Assembly: GCA_937872175.1 (NCBI GenBank)
Contig: CALMPI010000050.1
Span: 62,001 to 126,000 of the forward strand
Length of the DNA stretch: 64,000 bases
Source of the DNA: an uncultured Flavobacteriales bacterium
Lineage (GTDB): Bacteria > Bacteroidota > Bacteroidia > Flavobacteriales_F > PHOS-HE28
Direction of reading: 5' to 3'
The position numbers and the translations under genes are program-made. Within the stretch, counting starts at the first letter, position 1; each line of letters begins with the position of its first letter. Below the pieces are notes generated by a model. It ran no database searches and was not told the DNA's origin. It saw nothing but the letters and a program-made list of their open reading frames with translations. This document shows positions 8,542 through 16,714 of the stretch, in pieces.

Positions 8542-9090
8542 ATGTTCAGGCTGTTCTCCCTCCTGATGTTCCGCCTGTTGGGCTGGCGGATCGAGGACCA
8601 TCGCCCCCGCGACCTTGACCGCTACATCGTGGTGGTGGCGCCGCACACCAGCAATTGGGACTTCCTCATCGGGCTGTTCACCCGCAGCATCGCCCGCATG
8701 GGCGATGTGCGGTACCTCGCCAAGCGCGAACTGTTCCGCCCGCCCTTCGGCGCGGTGTTCCGCTGGTTGGGCGGCTATCCGGTGGACCGCGGCCAAAAGA
8801 GCCAGCTCGTGGACCAGGTGGCCGACCTGTTCCGCACCGAACCGGGCTTCAAGATCGCCATCACACCGGAGGGCACACGCAGGCGCGTGGACACCTGGAA
8901 GACCGGCTTCTACCACATCGCCGTGAAGGCGAAGGTGCCCATCATCCTGGCGGCGATGGACTACGGCCGCAAGTGCGTCTCCTTCTCCACGCCCTTCTGG
9001 CCCACAGGCGATGTGGACGCCGATGTGGAGGCCATGAAGGCCCATTTCCGCCCCGTGCGCGGACGCAACCCGGAACAGGGCGTGCACTGA
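8542..9090 (+). CDS. 1-acyl-sn-glycerol-3-phosphate acyltransferase-like protein
   Basis: A 182-residue PlsC-family acyltransferase. The catalytic HX4D box is PHTSNWD (His35, Asp40), followed by the Arg/Glu motif YLAKRELF, then FRWLGGYPVDR, and the TPEGTRRR acceptor motif. It is shorter than E. coli PlsC (245 residues), as in a compact subfamily common in Bacteroidota. Likely acylates a lysophospholipid or related lipid at the inner membrane. Confidence 0.82.
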   Translation: MFRLFSLLMFRLLGWRIEDHRPRDLDRYIVVVAPHTSNWDFLIGLFTRSIARMGDVRYLAKRELFRPPFGAVFRWLGGYPVDRGQKSQLVDQVADLFRTEPGFKIAITPEGTRRRVDTWKTGFYHIAVKAKVPIILAAMDYGRKCVSFSTPFWPTGDVDADVEAMKAHFRPVRGRNPEQGVH

Positions 9091-9119
9091 TGGCATCATT
9101 CCTGCAACACAGCACCACC

Positions 9120-9656
9120 ATGCGCACTCTCCACTTCGTTGTCGTGCTGCTGGCCGCCCATCTCGCTGCGCCTGCCATCGCCCAGACGGCCACCTTTCCA
9201 CCACTGGAAGGAGAGAAGGCCGACGGAAGCCGTGTGCGGTTGCCCGACCCGGCGGCCAAGGGCTTCACCGTGGTCGGGCTGGCCTACAGCCAGAAGGCTT
9301 CACCGATGCTGGAGGAGTGGGCCGAACCGGCTTTCCTCCGGCTGGTGGCCAAGCACGGCCTCTTCGCCGGCACCTACGAGGCCGACGTCTGGTTCATCCC
9401 CATGTTCATCGGGGGCAACAAGGCGGCCTACGAGCCGAGCATGAAACGCTTCCGCAAGAGCGCCGATCCAGAGGTGGCCGAGCACGTCCTCTTTTATCAG
9501 GGCGGGATCGAGGTCTTCGAACAGGCGCTCGGGCTGCATGACAAGGACATCCCGTACTTCTTCGTGCTCGACCGCGAGGGCCGGGTGGTCCACCGCACCG
9601 AGGGCACCTTCTCCCTCGAGAAGCTGGATGCCATCGAGGAACGGCTCATGGAGTGA
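9120..9656 (+). CDS. Secreted thioredoxin-fold-like protein without CxxC
   Basis: A 178-residue protein with a signal peptide (MRTLHFVVVLLAAHLAAPAIA followed by Q). The mature part begins FPPLEGEKADGSRVRLPDPAAKGFTVVGL in two segments and ends PYFFVLDREGRVVHRTEG, a layout like TlpA/redoxin proteins; the active-site CxxC is absent (AYSQKASPM where it would lie), so a redox role is doubtful. A longer start at 9090 overlapping the acyltransferase stop is possible. Family not confirmed. Confidence 0.6.
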   Translation: MRTLHFVVVLLAAHLAAPAIAQTATFPPLEGEKADGSRVRLPDPAAKGFTVVGLAYSQKASPMLEEWAEPAFLRLVAKHGLFAGTYEADVWFIPMFIGGNKAAYEPSMKRFRKSADPEVAEHVLFYQGGIEVFEQALGLHDKDIPYFFVLDREGRVVHRTEGTFSLEKLDAIEERLME

Positions 9657-9692
9657 GCCACCGCGTATTTTCGCGCCCACTTCACGCCGACC

Positions 9693-10376
9693 ATGCGCAC
9701 CTCACTCTCCCTCTCAGCGTTCTGGACCCTGCTGCTGGCCTCCTGTGCCCCATCCGGTGACGGTGGTGGGCAAGCCACAGCACCGGCCGTCGATCCCCTC
9801 ACCACCACTGAACAAGCACCCATGAGCACCGATCCGTCGGAAGGCGTCTTCGCCAAGATCACCACCAACAAGGGCGTCATCACCATCCGCCTGGAACATG
9901 AGAAGGCCCCGGTGACCGTGGCCAATTTCGTCGGACTGGCCGAAGGCTCCGTGAAGAACACCGCCCGTGCCCAGGGGCAACCGTACTACGATGGGCTCAC
10001 GTTCCACCGTGTGATCGCGGACTTCATGATCCAGGGGGGCGACCCCACCGGGACCGGGTCCGGAGGTCCGGGCTATGCCTTCCAGGACGAGATCCATCCC
10101 GACCTGAAGCACGACCGCGCGGGCACGCTGAGCATGGCCAATGCCGGTCCGGCCACCAACGGCAGCCAGTTCTTCATCACGCACAAGGAGACGCCGTGGC
10201 TGGACGGCCGCCACGCGGTGTTCGGCCATGTGACCTCCGGTCAGGACGTGGTGAACGCCATCGCCCAGGGCGACCGCATCGAGAGCGTGCGCATCGAGCG
10301 GGTGGGGGAGAAGGCCAAGGCCTTCGACGCCACCCAGGTGCTGGCCGCCAATGCCGGCATGTTCAAGGCGCGCTGA
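9693..10376 (+). CDS. Lipoprotein cyclophilin-type peptidyl-prolyl isomerase
   Basis: A 227-residue cyclophilin with an N-terminal lipobox (LLASC, Cys18) and a Ser/Thr/Pro-rich linker to about residue 48. The isomerase domain shows the catalytic FHRVI, then FMIQGGDP, the GSQFFIT signature and the [10 protein letters not shown] segment. Probably assists folding in the periplasm. TATTTTCG at 9665-9672 is a weak -7 candidate. It converges on the helicase gene with a 1-nt gap and no visible hairpin between. Confidence 0.92.
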   Translation: MRTSLSLSAFWTLLLASCAPSGDGGGQATAPAVDPLTTTEQAPMSTDPSEGVFAKITTNKGVITIRLEHEKAPVTVANFVGLAEGSVKNTARAQGQPYYDGLTFHRVIADFMIQGGDPTGTGSGGPGYAFQDEIHPDLKHDRAGTLSMANAGPATNGSQFFITHKETPWLDGRHAVFGHVTSGQDVVNAIAQGDRIESVRIERVGEKAKAFDATQVLAANAGMFKAR

Positions 10377-10377
10377 A

Positions 10378-11643
10378 CTAGCGCCGGCCGCGACCGCCAC
10401 CGCTTCGGCCTCCGCCGCTGCGTCCGGCGGCGCCGCTGCGTGAGCCGCTCCGTGCACCGCCGGCTCCGTCCCTGCGCTTCGGTGCATCGGGCCGGTATTC
10501 CGGTCCGGGACCGAACTCCGCGGGCAGGGGCACCTTGCGCACGGCGTAGCCGATGAGCTTCTCGATGCGCCCGAACTCGCGCATCTCCTTGTCGTTGATG
10601 AAGGTGACGGCCTGCCCCTTGCGGGCGGCACGCGCCGTGCGCCCCACGCGGTGCACGTAGTCCTCGGGATCCTGCGGCACGTCGTAGTTGATCACCATGT
10701 CGATGTCGTCGATGTCGATGCCGCGGCTCACCACGTTGGTGGCCACGAGGATCCGCAAGCGGCGGTTCCGGAACCGCAGCAGCACCTCTTCGCGCTCGCT
10801 CTGCTCCAGGTCGCTGTGCATCGCTTCGGCATCGAAGCCCTTGCGCTTGAGGTGGCGGGCCAGGTTGCGCACCTCGCTCTTCCGGCCGGCGAACAGCACG
10901 ATGCAGCTGGCCTCGGTGGTGCGCAGCAGGTGCTCCAGCACGGGCGCCTTCTGCATCTCATGCACCACGAAGGCCTGCTGGTCCACCCCCTCGGCCGGTT
11001 TGCTCAACGCGATGGTGATCTCCACCGGGTCCTTCAGGATGCGTTTGGTGAGCTCACGGATAGCCGGGGGCATCGTCGCGCTGAACAGCAAGGTCTGCCG
11101 GTCCTCGGGCAGGAAGCTGATGATGCGCATGATGTCGTCGATGAAGCCCATGTCCATCATCCGGTCGGCTTCGTCGAGCACCAGGAACTCCAGGCCCTTC
11201 ACCGGCACATAGCCCAGGTTGAGGTGGCTCAACAGTTTGCCCGGGGTCGCGATGATCACTTCGGTGCCACCGGTCAGGGCCGATTTCTGCTGGTCGAACG
11301 ACGCGGCATCGCTGCCGCCGTAAACGGGGATCGAGGTGATGGGGGTGAAGTAGGCGATGGCCTGCAATTGCTGGTCGATCTGGAGGGCGAGCTCGCGTGT
11401 GGGCACCACCACCAGGGCACGGATGCTCCCCTCCACCTTGGGCCGGTAGCTGTGCACCACGTCCATGATGGGCAGCAGGAAGGCCGCGGTCTTGCCCGTG
11501 CCGGTCTGTGCGCAGGCGATCAGGTCACGGCCATCAAGCGCCGCCGGGATGGCCTGCTGCTGGATGGGCGTGGGTGTGCGGATGCCCATGGCGGAAATGC
11601 CCTCGAGCAGGTCGGGGCTGAGCCCCAGTTCATTGAACCCCAT
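10378..11643 (-). CDS. DEAD-box ATP-dependent RNA helicase (RhlE-like)
   Basis: A 421-residue helicase with all motifs: Q motif TPTPIQQQAIP, I AQTGTGKT, Ia PTRELALQ, II DEAD, III SAT, V RGIDIDD and VI HRVGRTAR. The last ~35 residues are a basic Gly/Arg/Ser tail of GGGR type typical of RNA-binding extensions in RhlE-like helicases. Likely role is RNA remodelling in ribosome assembly or decay. The start MGFNELGLSPDLLE is clear from the family; the frame upstream is not coding. Confidence 0.93.
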   Translation of the reverse strand: MGFNELGLSPDLLEGISAMGIRTPTPIQQQAIPAALDGRDLIACAQTGTGKTAAFLLPIMDVVHSYRPKVEGSIRALVVVPTRELALQIDQQLQAIAYFTPITSIPVYGGSDAASFDQQKSALTGGTEVIIATPGKLLSHLNLGYVPVKGLEFLVLDEADRMMDMGFIDDIMRIISFLPEDRQTLLFSATMPPAIRELTKRILKDPVEITIALSKPAEGVDQQAFVVHEMQKAPVLEHLLRTTEASCIVLFAGRKSEVRNLARHLKRKGFDAEAMHSDLEQSEREEVLLRFRNRRLRILVATNVVSRGIDIDDIDMVINYDVPQDPEDYVHRVGRTARAARKGQAVTFINDKEMREFGRIEKLIGYAVRKVPLPAEFGPGPEYRPDAPKRRDGAGGARSGSRSGAAGRSGGGRSGGGRGRR

Positions 11644-11719
11644 GTTCAGGTGCGGTGCCCGTGCACCGGTCGGTCGGTGCGCGAAGCGGCGCGAAGATAG
11701 GTCCGCGGGGGGGAGCCCT

Positions 11720-13621
11720 TCATCCAACGGCGCGCAGGGGAGCCTCGCCCCAGGAGGCCAGCAGTTCCACCCGGTGACCGTCACCGGCACACACGCGCAG
11801 CTCACCTTCCAGTTGCTCGCTCAGCGCGTGGACCAGATCATGGCCGAAGCTGCCGGCGCAAAGCCCGCTCGCCGAGGCCAGGCCCACCCCGTCATCCTGG
11901 TAGGAGAGGCGCAGACCGTGGCCGTTCCAAGCCTCCAGCTCCAGGCCGATCGATCCGGTGCGCCCTTCCGGGAATCCGTGTTTCAGCGAGTTCATCACGA
12001 GCTCGTTCACCAGCAGCCCCAAGGGGATCAGCATCGTCGTGGGAACCGCTTCCACCGTGCAGAGCACCGTGACGGCCACCCGCTGCTCCGCAGCGAAACT
12101 GCGCACCACACCGGTGACCAGTTCCTGCAGGTGCTCGCCCAGGCCGATGTGGCGAAGGTCGCTCGAGCGGTACAGGCGATCGTGCACCAGGGCCATGGCC
12201 TGCACGCGGCGCTCCAGGTCCTCCAGGGCCTCCCGCGACCCATCGGAGGTCTCATGCAGGGCACGCAGGCGCACCAGGGTGCTCACCACCTGCAGGTCGT
12301 TCTTCACCCGATGGTGGATCTCGCGCAGCATCAGGTCCTTCTCGCTCTCGGCCATCAATGAACGGGCCAGCCGTGCGTTCTGTCGCTGCAGTTCCAGGTT
12401 CTGTGCCTGAAGTTGGTCGCCCTGCTCGCGGATCAACCGGTTCTTGTGCCGCACCCGGCCGATCACGCGACGGACGTGGAACAGGGTGGTGCCGAACAGG
12501 ACCACCACGGCGGACACCAGGCCCAGCAGGATCAGCAGCAGCCGGCTGCGCCGTTGCGCCGATCCGGCGATCGCTTCGTTCATGGCGCTCCGTTCGCGGA
12601 GCATGGCGTTGTCACGGTCCTTGTTGGACACCTGATAGAGCGCCTGCAGTCCTGCCAACTGTCGGGCCATTTGCGCGTTCAGCAGGGAGTCCTTCAGCTT
12701 CATCTGCTGGTCGAGGAAGACGAGGGCCTCGCGTTCCGCGCCAAGCGCGCGTGCCTGTTGCTGGCGAAGGTCCAGATAGTGAAGGCGTTCGGTCCGGTCG
12801 CCGGTGCGGGTGAGCAGCACCTCCAACGAGTCCAGGTGCCGGTCGGCGCCACGCATGTCACCCAGAGCGAGCGCGGCACGGGCCTGTTCCTTCCACAGGG
12901 CGGTCCACAGCACCGGTGAACCGGAACGCCCCAGGAGGGAGGCGGCCTTGCCCATGCAGGGCAGGGCATCCGCCGGCTTCCGCTGATCAAGGAGCGCGGT
13001 GGCGCTCAGCACCCACCGACGGGCTTGTTCCTGCACATCCGCACGGCGCGCGAGGACGGCATCGGCCAGGTGGCCCTGCTCCTGCGCTTCGCGGTAGCGA
13101 CCGACGGCGATCATGCGCTCCATGACGTCCAGGTGCGCGTGGGCCAGCCGCAGGCTGTCACCCAGGTCGCGCACCGCCAGCAGGGCCCGTTGGCTCTCCT
13201 CCATCGCCCGGATGGGCTGCCCCATCTCGGCGTACGTCCGGCTCAACCAGGCCAGGTCGTTCGCCACCACGGCCGGGCGTTGCAGCACCTGCGACACTTC
13301 CAGCGCGCGCAATGAGGCCTTGAGGAGGCCGTCCAGGCCACCGGCGTTCAACTCGTTCTGCCGCAGCTCCACGAGCACCCGGTGCACCAGTTCGAGGTCC
13401 TTCGATTGCTCGGCGAAATGAAGGGCGGTGCGGCGTTGCGCCAGGGCTTCCACGGGCCGTTCGGGATCCAGCGTCCTCGCCAGCTCCAACAGCACACGGG
13501 CGCGGTCGCGCGCGCCGGACATCCCGGTGGCGCGTTCGGCGCGACCATGCTCAAGGCGCGAAGCGGACACCGGGGACCATGGCCCGGAGAGGAGCAGGAG
13601 GACGAACAGCGCGGTACGCAT
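11720..13621 (-). CDS. TPR-containing sensor histidine kinase (HisKA_2/HWE type)
   Basis: A 633-residue kinase. Signal peptide (about 1-20), a helical TPR-like sensor region (about 40-330), one membrane helix near 362-380 (LLLILLGLVSAVVVLFG), a coiled coil, then the H-box REIHHRVKNDLQ with the phospho-acceptor His near 435, and an ATPase domain with NELVMNSLKHGF (N box) and DDGVGL (G1). The periplasmic TPR plus HisKA_2 layout is common in Bacteroidota, where such kinases often pair with LytTR regulators; no response regulator lies nearby. Divergent from cutC. Confidence 0.88.
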   Translation of the reverse strand: MRTALFVLLLLSGPWSPVSASRLEHGRAERATGMSGARDRARVLLELARTLDPERPVEALAQRRTALHFAEQSKDLELVHRVLVELRQNELNAGGLDGLLKASLRALEVSQVLQRPAVVANDLAWLSRTYAEMGQPIRAMEESQRALLAVRDLGDSLRLAHAHLDVMERMIAVGRYREAQEQGHLADAVLARRADVQEQARRWVLSATALLDQRKPADALPCMGKAASLLGRSGSPVLWTALWKEQARAALALGDMRGADRHLDSLEVLLTRTGDRTERLHYLDLRQQQARALGAEREALVFLDQQMKLKDSLLNAQMARQLAGLQALYQVSNKDRDNAMLRERSAMNEAIAGSAQRRSRLLLILLGLVSAVVVLFGTTLFHVRRVIGRVRHKNRLIREQGDQLQAQNLELQRQNARLARSLMAESEKDLMLREIHHRVKNDLQVVSTLVRLRALHETSDGSREALEDLERRVQAMALVHDRLYRSSDLRHIGLGEHLQELVTGVVRSFAAEQRVAVTVLCTVEAVPTTMLIPLGLLVNELVMNSLKHGFPEGRTGSIGLELEAWNGHGLRLSYQDDGVGLASASGLCAGSFGHDLVHALSEQLEGELRVCAGDGHRVELLASWGEAPLRAVG

Positions 13622-13669
13622 CGGCCCTTGTACGCCGCCGCCGGTGGGGCGGTTGCACCACGCCCGTGC

Positions 13670-13677
13670 TACGTTTG
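13670..13677 (+). promoter_or_regulatory. -7 element 4 nt ahead of the cutC start codon
   Basis: TACGTTTG matches TAnnTTTG exactly. With the usual spacing, transcription would start at or next to the ATG at 13682, giving a leaderless mRNA. A TTG at 13653-13655 is closer (14 nt) than the standard -33 spacing. Confidence 0.5.
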
Positions 13678-13681
13678 GCCC

Positions 13682-14419
13682 ATGAAGGTGCGGGTCGAGG
13701 TCTGTGTGACCGGTATCGCCGAGGCGCATGCGGCGGCGCGGGCCGGAGCGGACAGCGTAGAACTGTGCACCTGGCCGGACTGCGGCGGGGTGACCCCGAG
13801 CTACGGGTTGGTGAACGCGGTGAAGGAGGAGCTCGGGATCCCACTGCGCGTGCTCATCCGGGCCACCCCGGGCGGCTTCACGTACAGCATGAGCGAACGA
13901 CAGGCCATGCTTCGTGACGCCCTGCTCATCGGCATGAGCACCCCGGGCCTGGTGATCGGAGCGCTGGATGAGGCGGGCGCTCCCGATATCCCCTTCATCC
14001 GCGCCGTGCGCATGGCCGCTCCGGAGGCGGAGGTCACCTTCCATCGGGCCATCGACCGCAGTCCCGACCCCGGGTTGGCCTTCGCCACCTGCCTCGCCGA
14101 AGGGGTCCAGCGCGTGCTCACCAGCGGTGGCCGCACCCTGGCGATCGACGGCGCCCTCACCATCAAGGCCATGGTGGAGGGTGCACAAGGCCGCTTGCGC
14201 GTGGCCGCCGCCGGAGGCATCACGCCGCAGAACGTGGTGGAACTGGTGGAGCGCACGGGCGTGACGGAGGTGCACTTCGCCGCGCAACGCAAGTTGCCGC
14301 CCGAACCCCATGAGGTGAGCATGAGCTCCGCCCATCGCGGGTTGAGCTTCGAGAGCGTGCCCGATGAGGCCAAGATCGATGGGGTGCTCAACGCGCTGGC
14401 GAAAGCCCACTTGCGATGA
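13682..14419 (+). CDS. cutC: CutC family protein (copper homeostasis)
   Basis: A 245-residue TIM-barrel CutC protein. Typical segments are VEVCVTGIAEAHAAARAGAD, VELCTWPDCGGVTPS, the VLIRATPGGFTYS strand, EVTFHRAIDRSPDP and RVLTSGGRTLAIDG. CutC was linked to copper tolerance in E. coli, but the biochemical function remains uncertain. Its stop overlaps the GH2 start by 4 nt (ATGA), so both are probably on one mRNA from the promoter at 13670. Confidence 0.92.
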   Translation: MKVRVEVCVTGIAEAHAAARAGADSVELCTWPDCGGVTPSYGLVNAVKEELGIPLRVLIRATPGGFTYSMSERQAMLRDALLIGMSTPGLVIGALDEAGAPDIPFIRAVRMAAPEAEVTFHRAIDRSPDPGLAFATCLAEGVQRVLTSGGRTLAIDGALTIKAMVEGAQGRLRVAAAGGITPQNVVELVERTGVTEVHFAAQRKLPPEPHEVSMSSAHRGLSFESVPDEAKIDGVLNALAKAHLR

Positions 14420-16599
14420 GGCTCGCCATGCTGCCCATGGCGGGCCTCTGTGCCTTGTCGACCGTCGCCCAGCCGCTTCGACAGGCCATCCGCGAAGGAT
14501 GGCGGTTCCGCGAACTCGGCACTGAGCAAGGGTGGTCCGCCCACGTGCCGGGGACCGTCCAGCAGGACCTCCTGCGCAACGGCCGCATCCCCGACCCGCT
14601 CCGCAACGCGAACAGCGACAGTGTGCGCTGGGTCGAGCTCCGGGATTGGGAGTACACGGTGCGCTTCGAGGCCGATGCCGCCTGGGCCGAGCACCCGGAC
14701 GCTCACCTGGTGTTCAAAGGCATCGACACGTTCGCCGACGTCCGGCTCAACGGCGTGCGGCTCGGCGGTGCGGACAACATGTTCCGCACCTGGAGCTGGC
14801 CCGTGCATGGCGTGCTGCGTGAAGGGACCAACGACCTGCGGGTGGTGCTCCGAAGCCCTGTCCGCGAAGGGGCCCAGCTCCGCGTCGAATACGGGGTGCA
14901 GCTTCCGCACGACAGCGATCCGGGCGGCACGAGCCCGTACGTGCGCAAGGCCGCCTACCAGTTCGGATGGGACTTCGCCCCACGACTGGTCACCATGGGC
15001 ATCTGGAAGGAGGTGGCGTTGGAACTGCCGGCGGCGCCGGTGCCACCCGCGCAGCCGTCGGTGTCCTTGGATCAGCGGCCGGACAGCGTCGGCCGCGCGT
15101 TCCGCTTCCTGCGCAACGGCCGCCCGCTCTTCATCAAAGGCTGCAACCTGGTGCCGCCGTCCATGTTCCCGGGCGCGGACAGCCTGTGGGTGGCGCGGGT
15201 GCGCGACATGCAGCGGGCGGGCATGAACATGGTGCGCGTATGGGCAGGCGGTGTGTATCCGCCTGACGCGTTCCATGCCGCCTGCGACACGTCCGGCATC
15301 CTGGTGTGGCAGGACCTCATGTTCGCGAACATTCCACCCGCCGAAGGCGCCTTCCTGGACAACGTACGCGCCGAGGTCGCCGACCAGGCCGGGCGCTTGG
15401 GCCGCTGGTCGGGGCTGGCGCTGTGGTGCGGCAACAACGAATTGGAGGTGGCCTGGCACAACTGGGGCTGGCAGGACCGCTATCGCATCCATGGACCGGA
15501 TTCCGTGCGCGTTCGCGATGCCATGCACCGGTTCTTCAACCAGGTCCTTGTGGAGGCCCTTCCGGACCACCAGCGCTACACGCCCACCTCGCCCCTGAGC
15601 AATTGGGGCAACGCCACTGGCCTGCGGAACGGCGATCTGCACTATTGGGGGGTGTGGCACGGCGACAGCACCTTCGCCTCGTTCGGCCGCAACGTGGGCC
15701 GCTTCGTGAGCGAATACGGTTTCCAGAGCTATCCGGACAGTGTTACGCTCGCCACCCAGATCGATCCCGAGCACCTGCACCTCGGGGACCCGATCCTCGC
15801 CGCGCGGCAGCGCAGCTACAAGACCGACCGGCCCATCCTGGAGGCCATTGAACGGGAGTTCGGCGTTCGGCCGCGAACGCTCGGTGAGCTCATCCGATTC
15901 AGCCAGCTGGCGCAGGCCGAGGCCTACCGGCAGGCCATCTGGGCCCACATCACCGCGCAGCCGCACTGCATGGGCACCCTGTTCTGGCAGCTCAACGACG
16001 TGTGGGCCGGCCCCAGCTGGAGCACCGTGGACCACACCGGCACCTGGAAGGCGGCGATGTACGAGGTGGCGCGGAGCTACCGGTCCGTGGTCCTCGACCT
16101 GCGGCAGGAGGAAGGTGATGTGGTGGCGCGCATCTGGAATGAGGACGCCGATCGACGGATGCTTCTGGCCGTGACCCAGGTGCTCGACACGGAAGGGAAG
16201 TCGATCCGTTACGACAGTCTATGGATCCAGCCCACTGTTGGCATGAGTGAGCTGATGCGGCTGTCGGTGCCCCGAGTGCTGGCCGGATCGCCACCGGAGC
16301 GGACGCTGGTGCATGTGCGTGTCCTGGACCACCAGGGCGGGCTGCTGGCCGATCGCCTGCTCTCCATGGCCCCCTGGGGCCGGATGGAGTGGCAACGACG
16401 ACCCCGGGTCGAACTGATGGCCGACCCGGCCCGGGCCGGACGCTACCGGCTGACCACGGACAAACCCGTGCCCGTGGTGCACCTGCGAGCGGGCGATGCC
16501 GGCCTCAGCGACAACGACTTCTTTCTGCTGCCAGGCATGGACCGTTGGGTGGAGGTGGCGGGCGGGGAACCTCCCACGTGGGAGGTTTGGCCGCCCTAG
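14416..16599 (+). CDS. Secreted GH2 beta-mannosidase, middle Ig-like domain missing
   Basis: A 727-residue glycoside hydrolase family 2 protein closest to beta-mannosidases, which cleave the Man-beta-1,4-GlcNAc core of N-glycans or mannobiose ends. Signal peptide about 1-18; sugar-binding jelly roll about 20-205; catalytic TIM barrel from about 228, with FIKGCNLVPPSMFPG, acid/base Glu342 in LWCGNNE and nucleophile Glu433 in SEYGFQSYP. In the family an Ig-like domain of about 100 residues joins these two; here only a Pro-rich linker of about 20 residues (205-227) remains. Translationally coupled to cutC. Confidence 0.85.
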   Translation: MRLAMLPMAGLCALSTVAQPLRQAIREGWRFRELGTEQGWSAHVPGTVQQDLLRNGRIPDPLRNANSDSVRWVELRDWEYTVRFEADAAWAEHPDAHLVFKGIDTFADVRLNGVRLGGADNMFRTWSWPVHGVLREGTNDLRVVLRSPVREGAQLRVEYGVQLPHDSDPGGTSPYVRKAAYQFGWDFAPRLVTMGIWKEVALELPAAPVPPAQPSVSLDQRPDSVGRAFRFLRNGRPLFIKGCNLVPPSMFPGADSLWVARVRDMQRAGMNMVRVWAGGVYPPDAFHAACDTSGILVWQDLMFANIPPAEGAFLDNVRAEVADQAGRLGRWSGLALWCGNNELEVAWHNWGWQDRYRIHGPDSVRVRDAMHRFFNQVLVEALPDHQRYTPTSPLSNWGNATGLRNGDLHYWGVWHGDSTFASFGRNVGRFVSEYGFQSYPDSVTLATQIDPEHLHLGDPILAARQRSYKTDRPILEAIEREFGVRPRTLGELIRFSQLAQAEAYRQAIWAHITAQPHCMGTLFWQLNDVWAGPSWSTVDHTGTWKAAMYEVARSYRSVVLDLRQEEGDVVARIWNEDADRRMLLAVTQVLDTEGKSIRYDSLWIQPTVGMSELMRLSVPRVLAGSPPERTLVHVRVLDHQGGLLADRLLSMAPWGRMEWQRRPRVELMADPARAGRYRLTTDKPVPVVHLRAGDAGLSDNDFFLLPGMDRWVEVAGGEPPTWEVWPP

Positions 16600-16649
16600 C
16601 CGAAGAGGCGGGTTTTCAACAGACCCTGTGCGAACGTCCTGCATCCGGC

Positions 16650-16681
16650 TTGGCCGTTCCGCTGGACAACACCTACCTTCG
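16650..16681 (+). promoter_or_regulatory. Probable promoter of the T9SS CUB-like protein
   Basis: TTG at 16650-16652, a 21-nt spacer, then TACCTTCG at 16674-16681 (one mismatch to TAnnTTTG). The ATG follows 33 nt later. Confidence 0.45.
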
Positions 16682-16714
16682 GCAACCATCCAACCGGTCA
16701 ACACGACCCCACGC

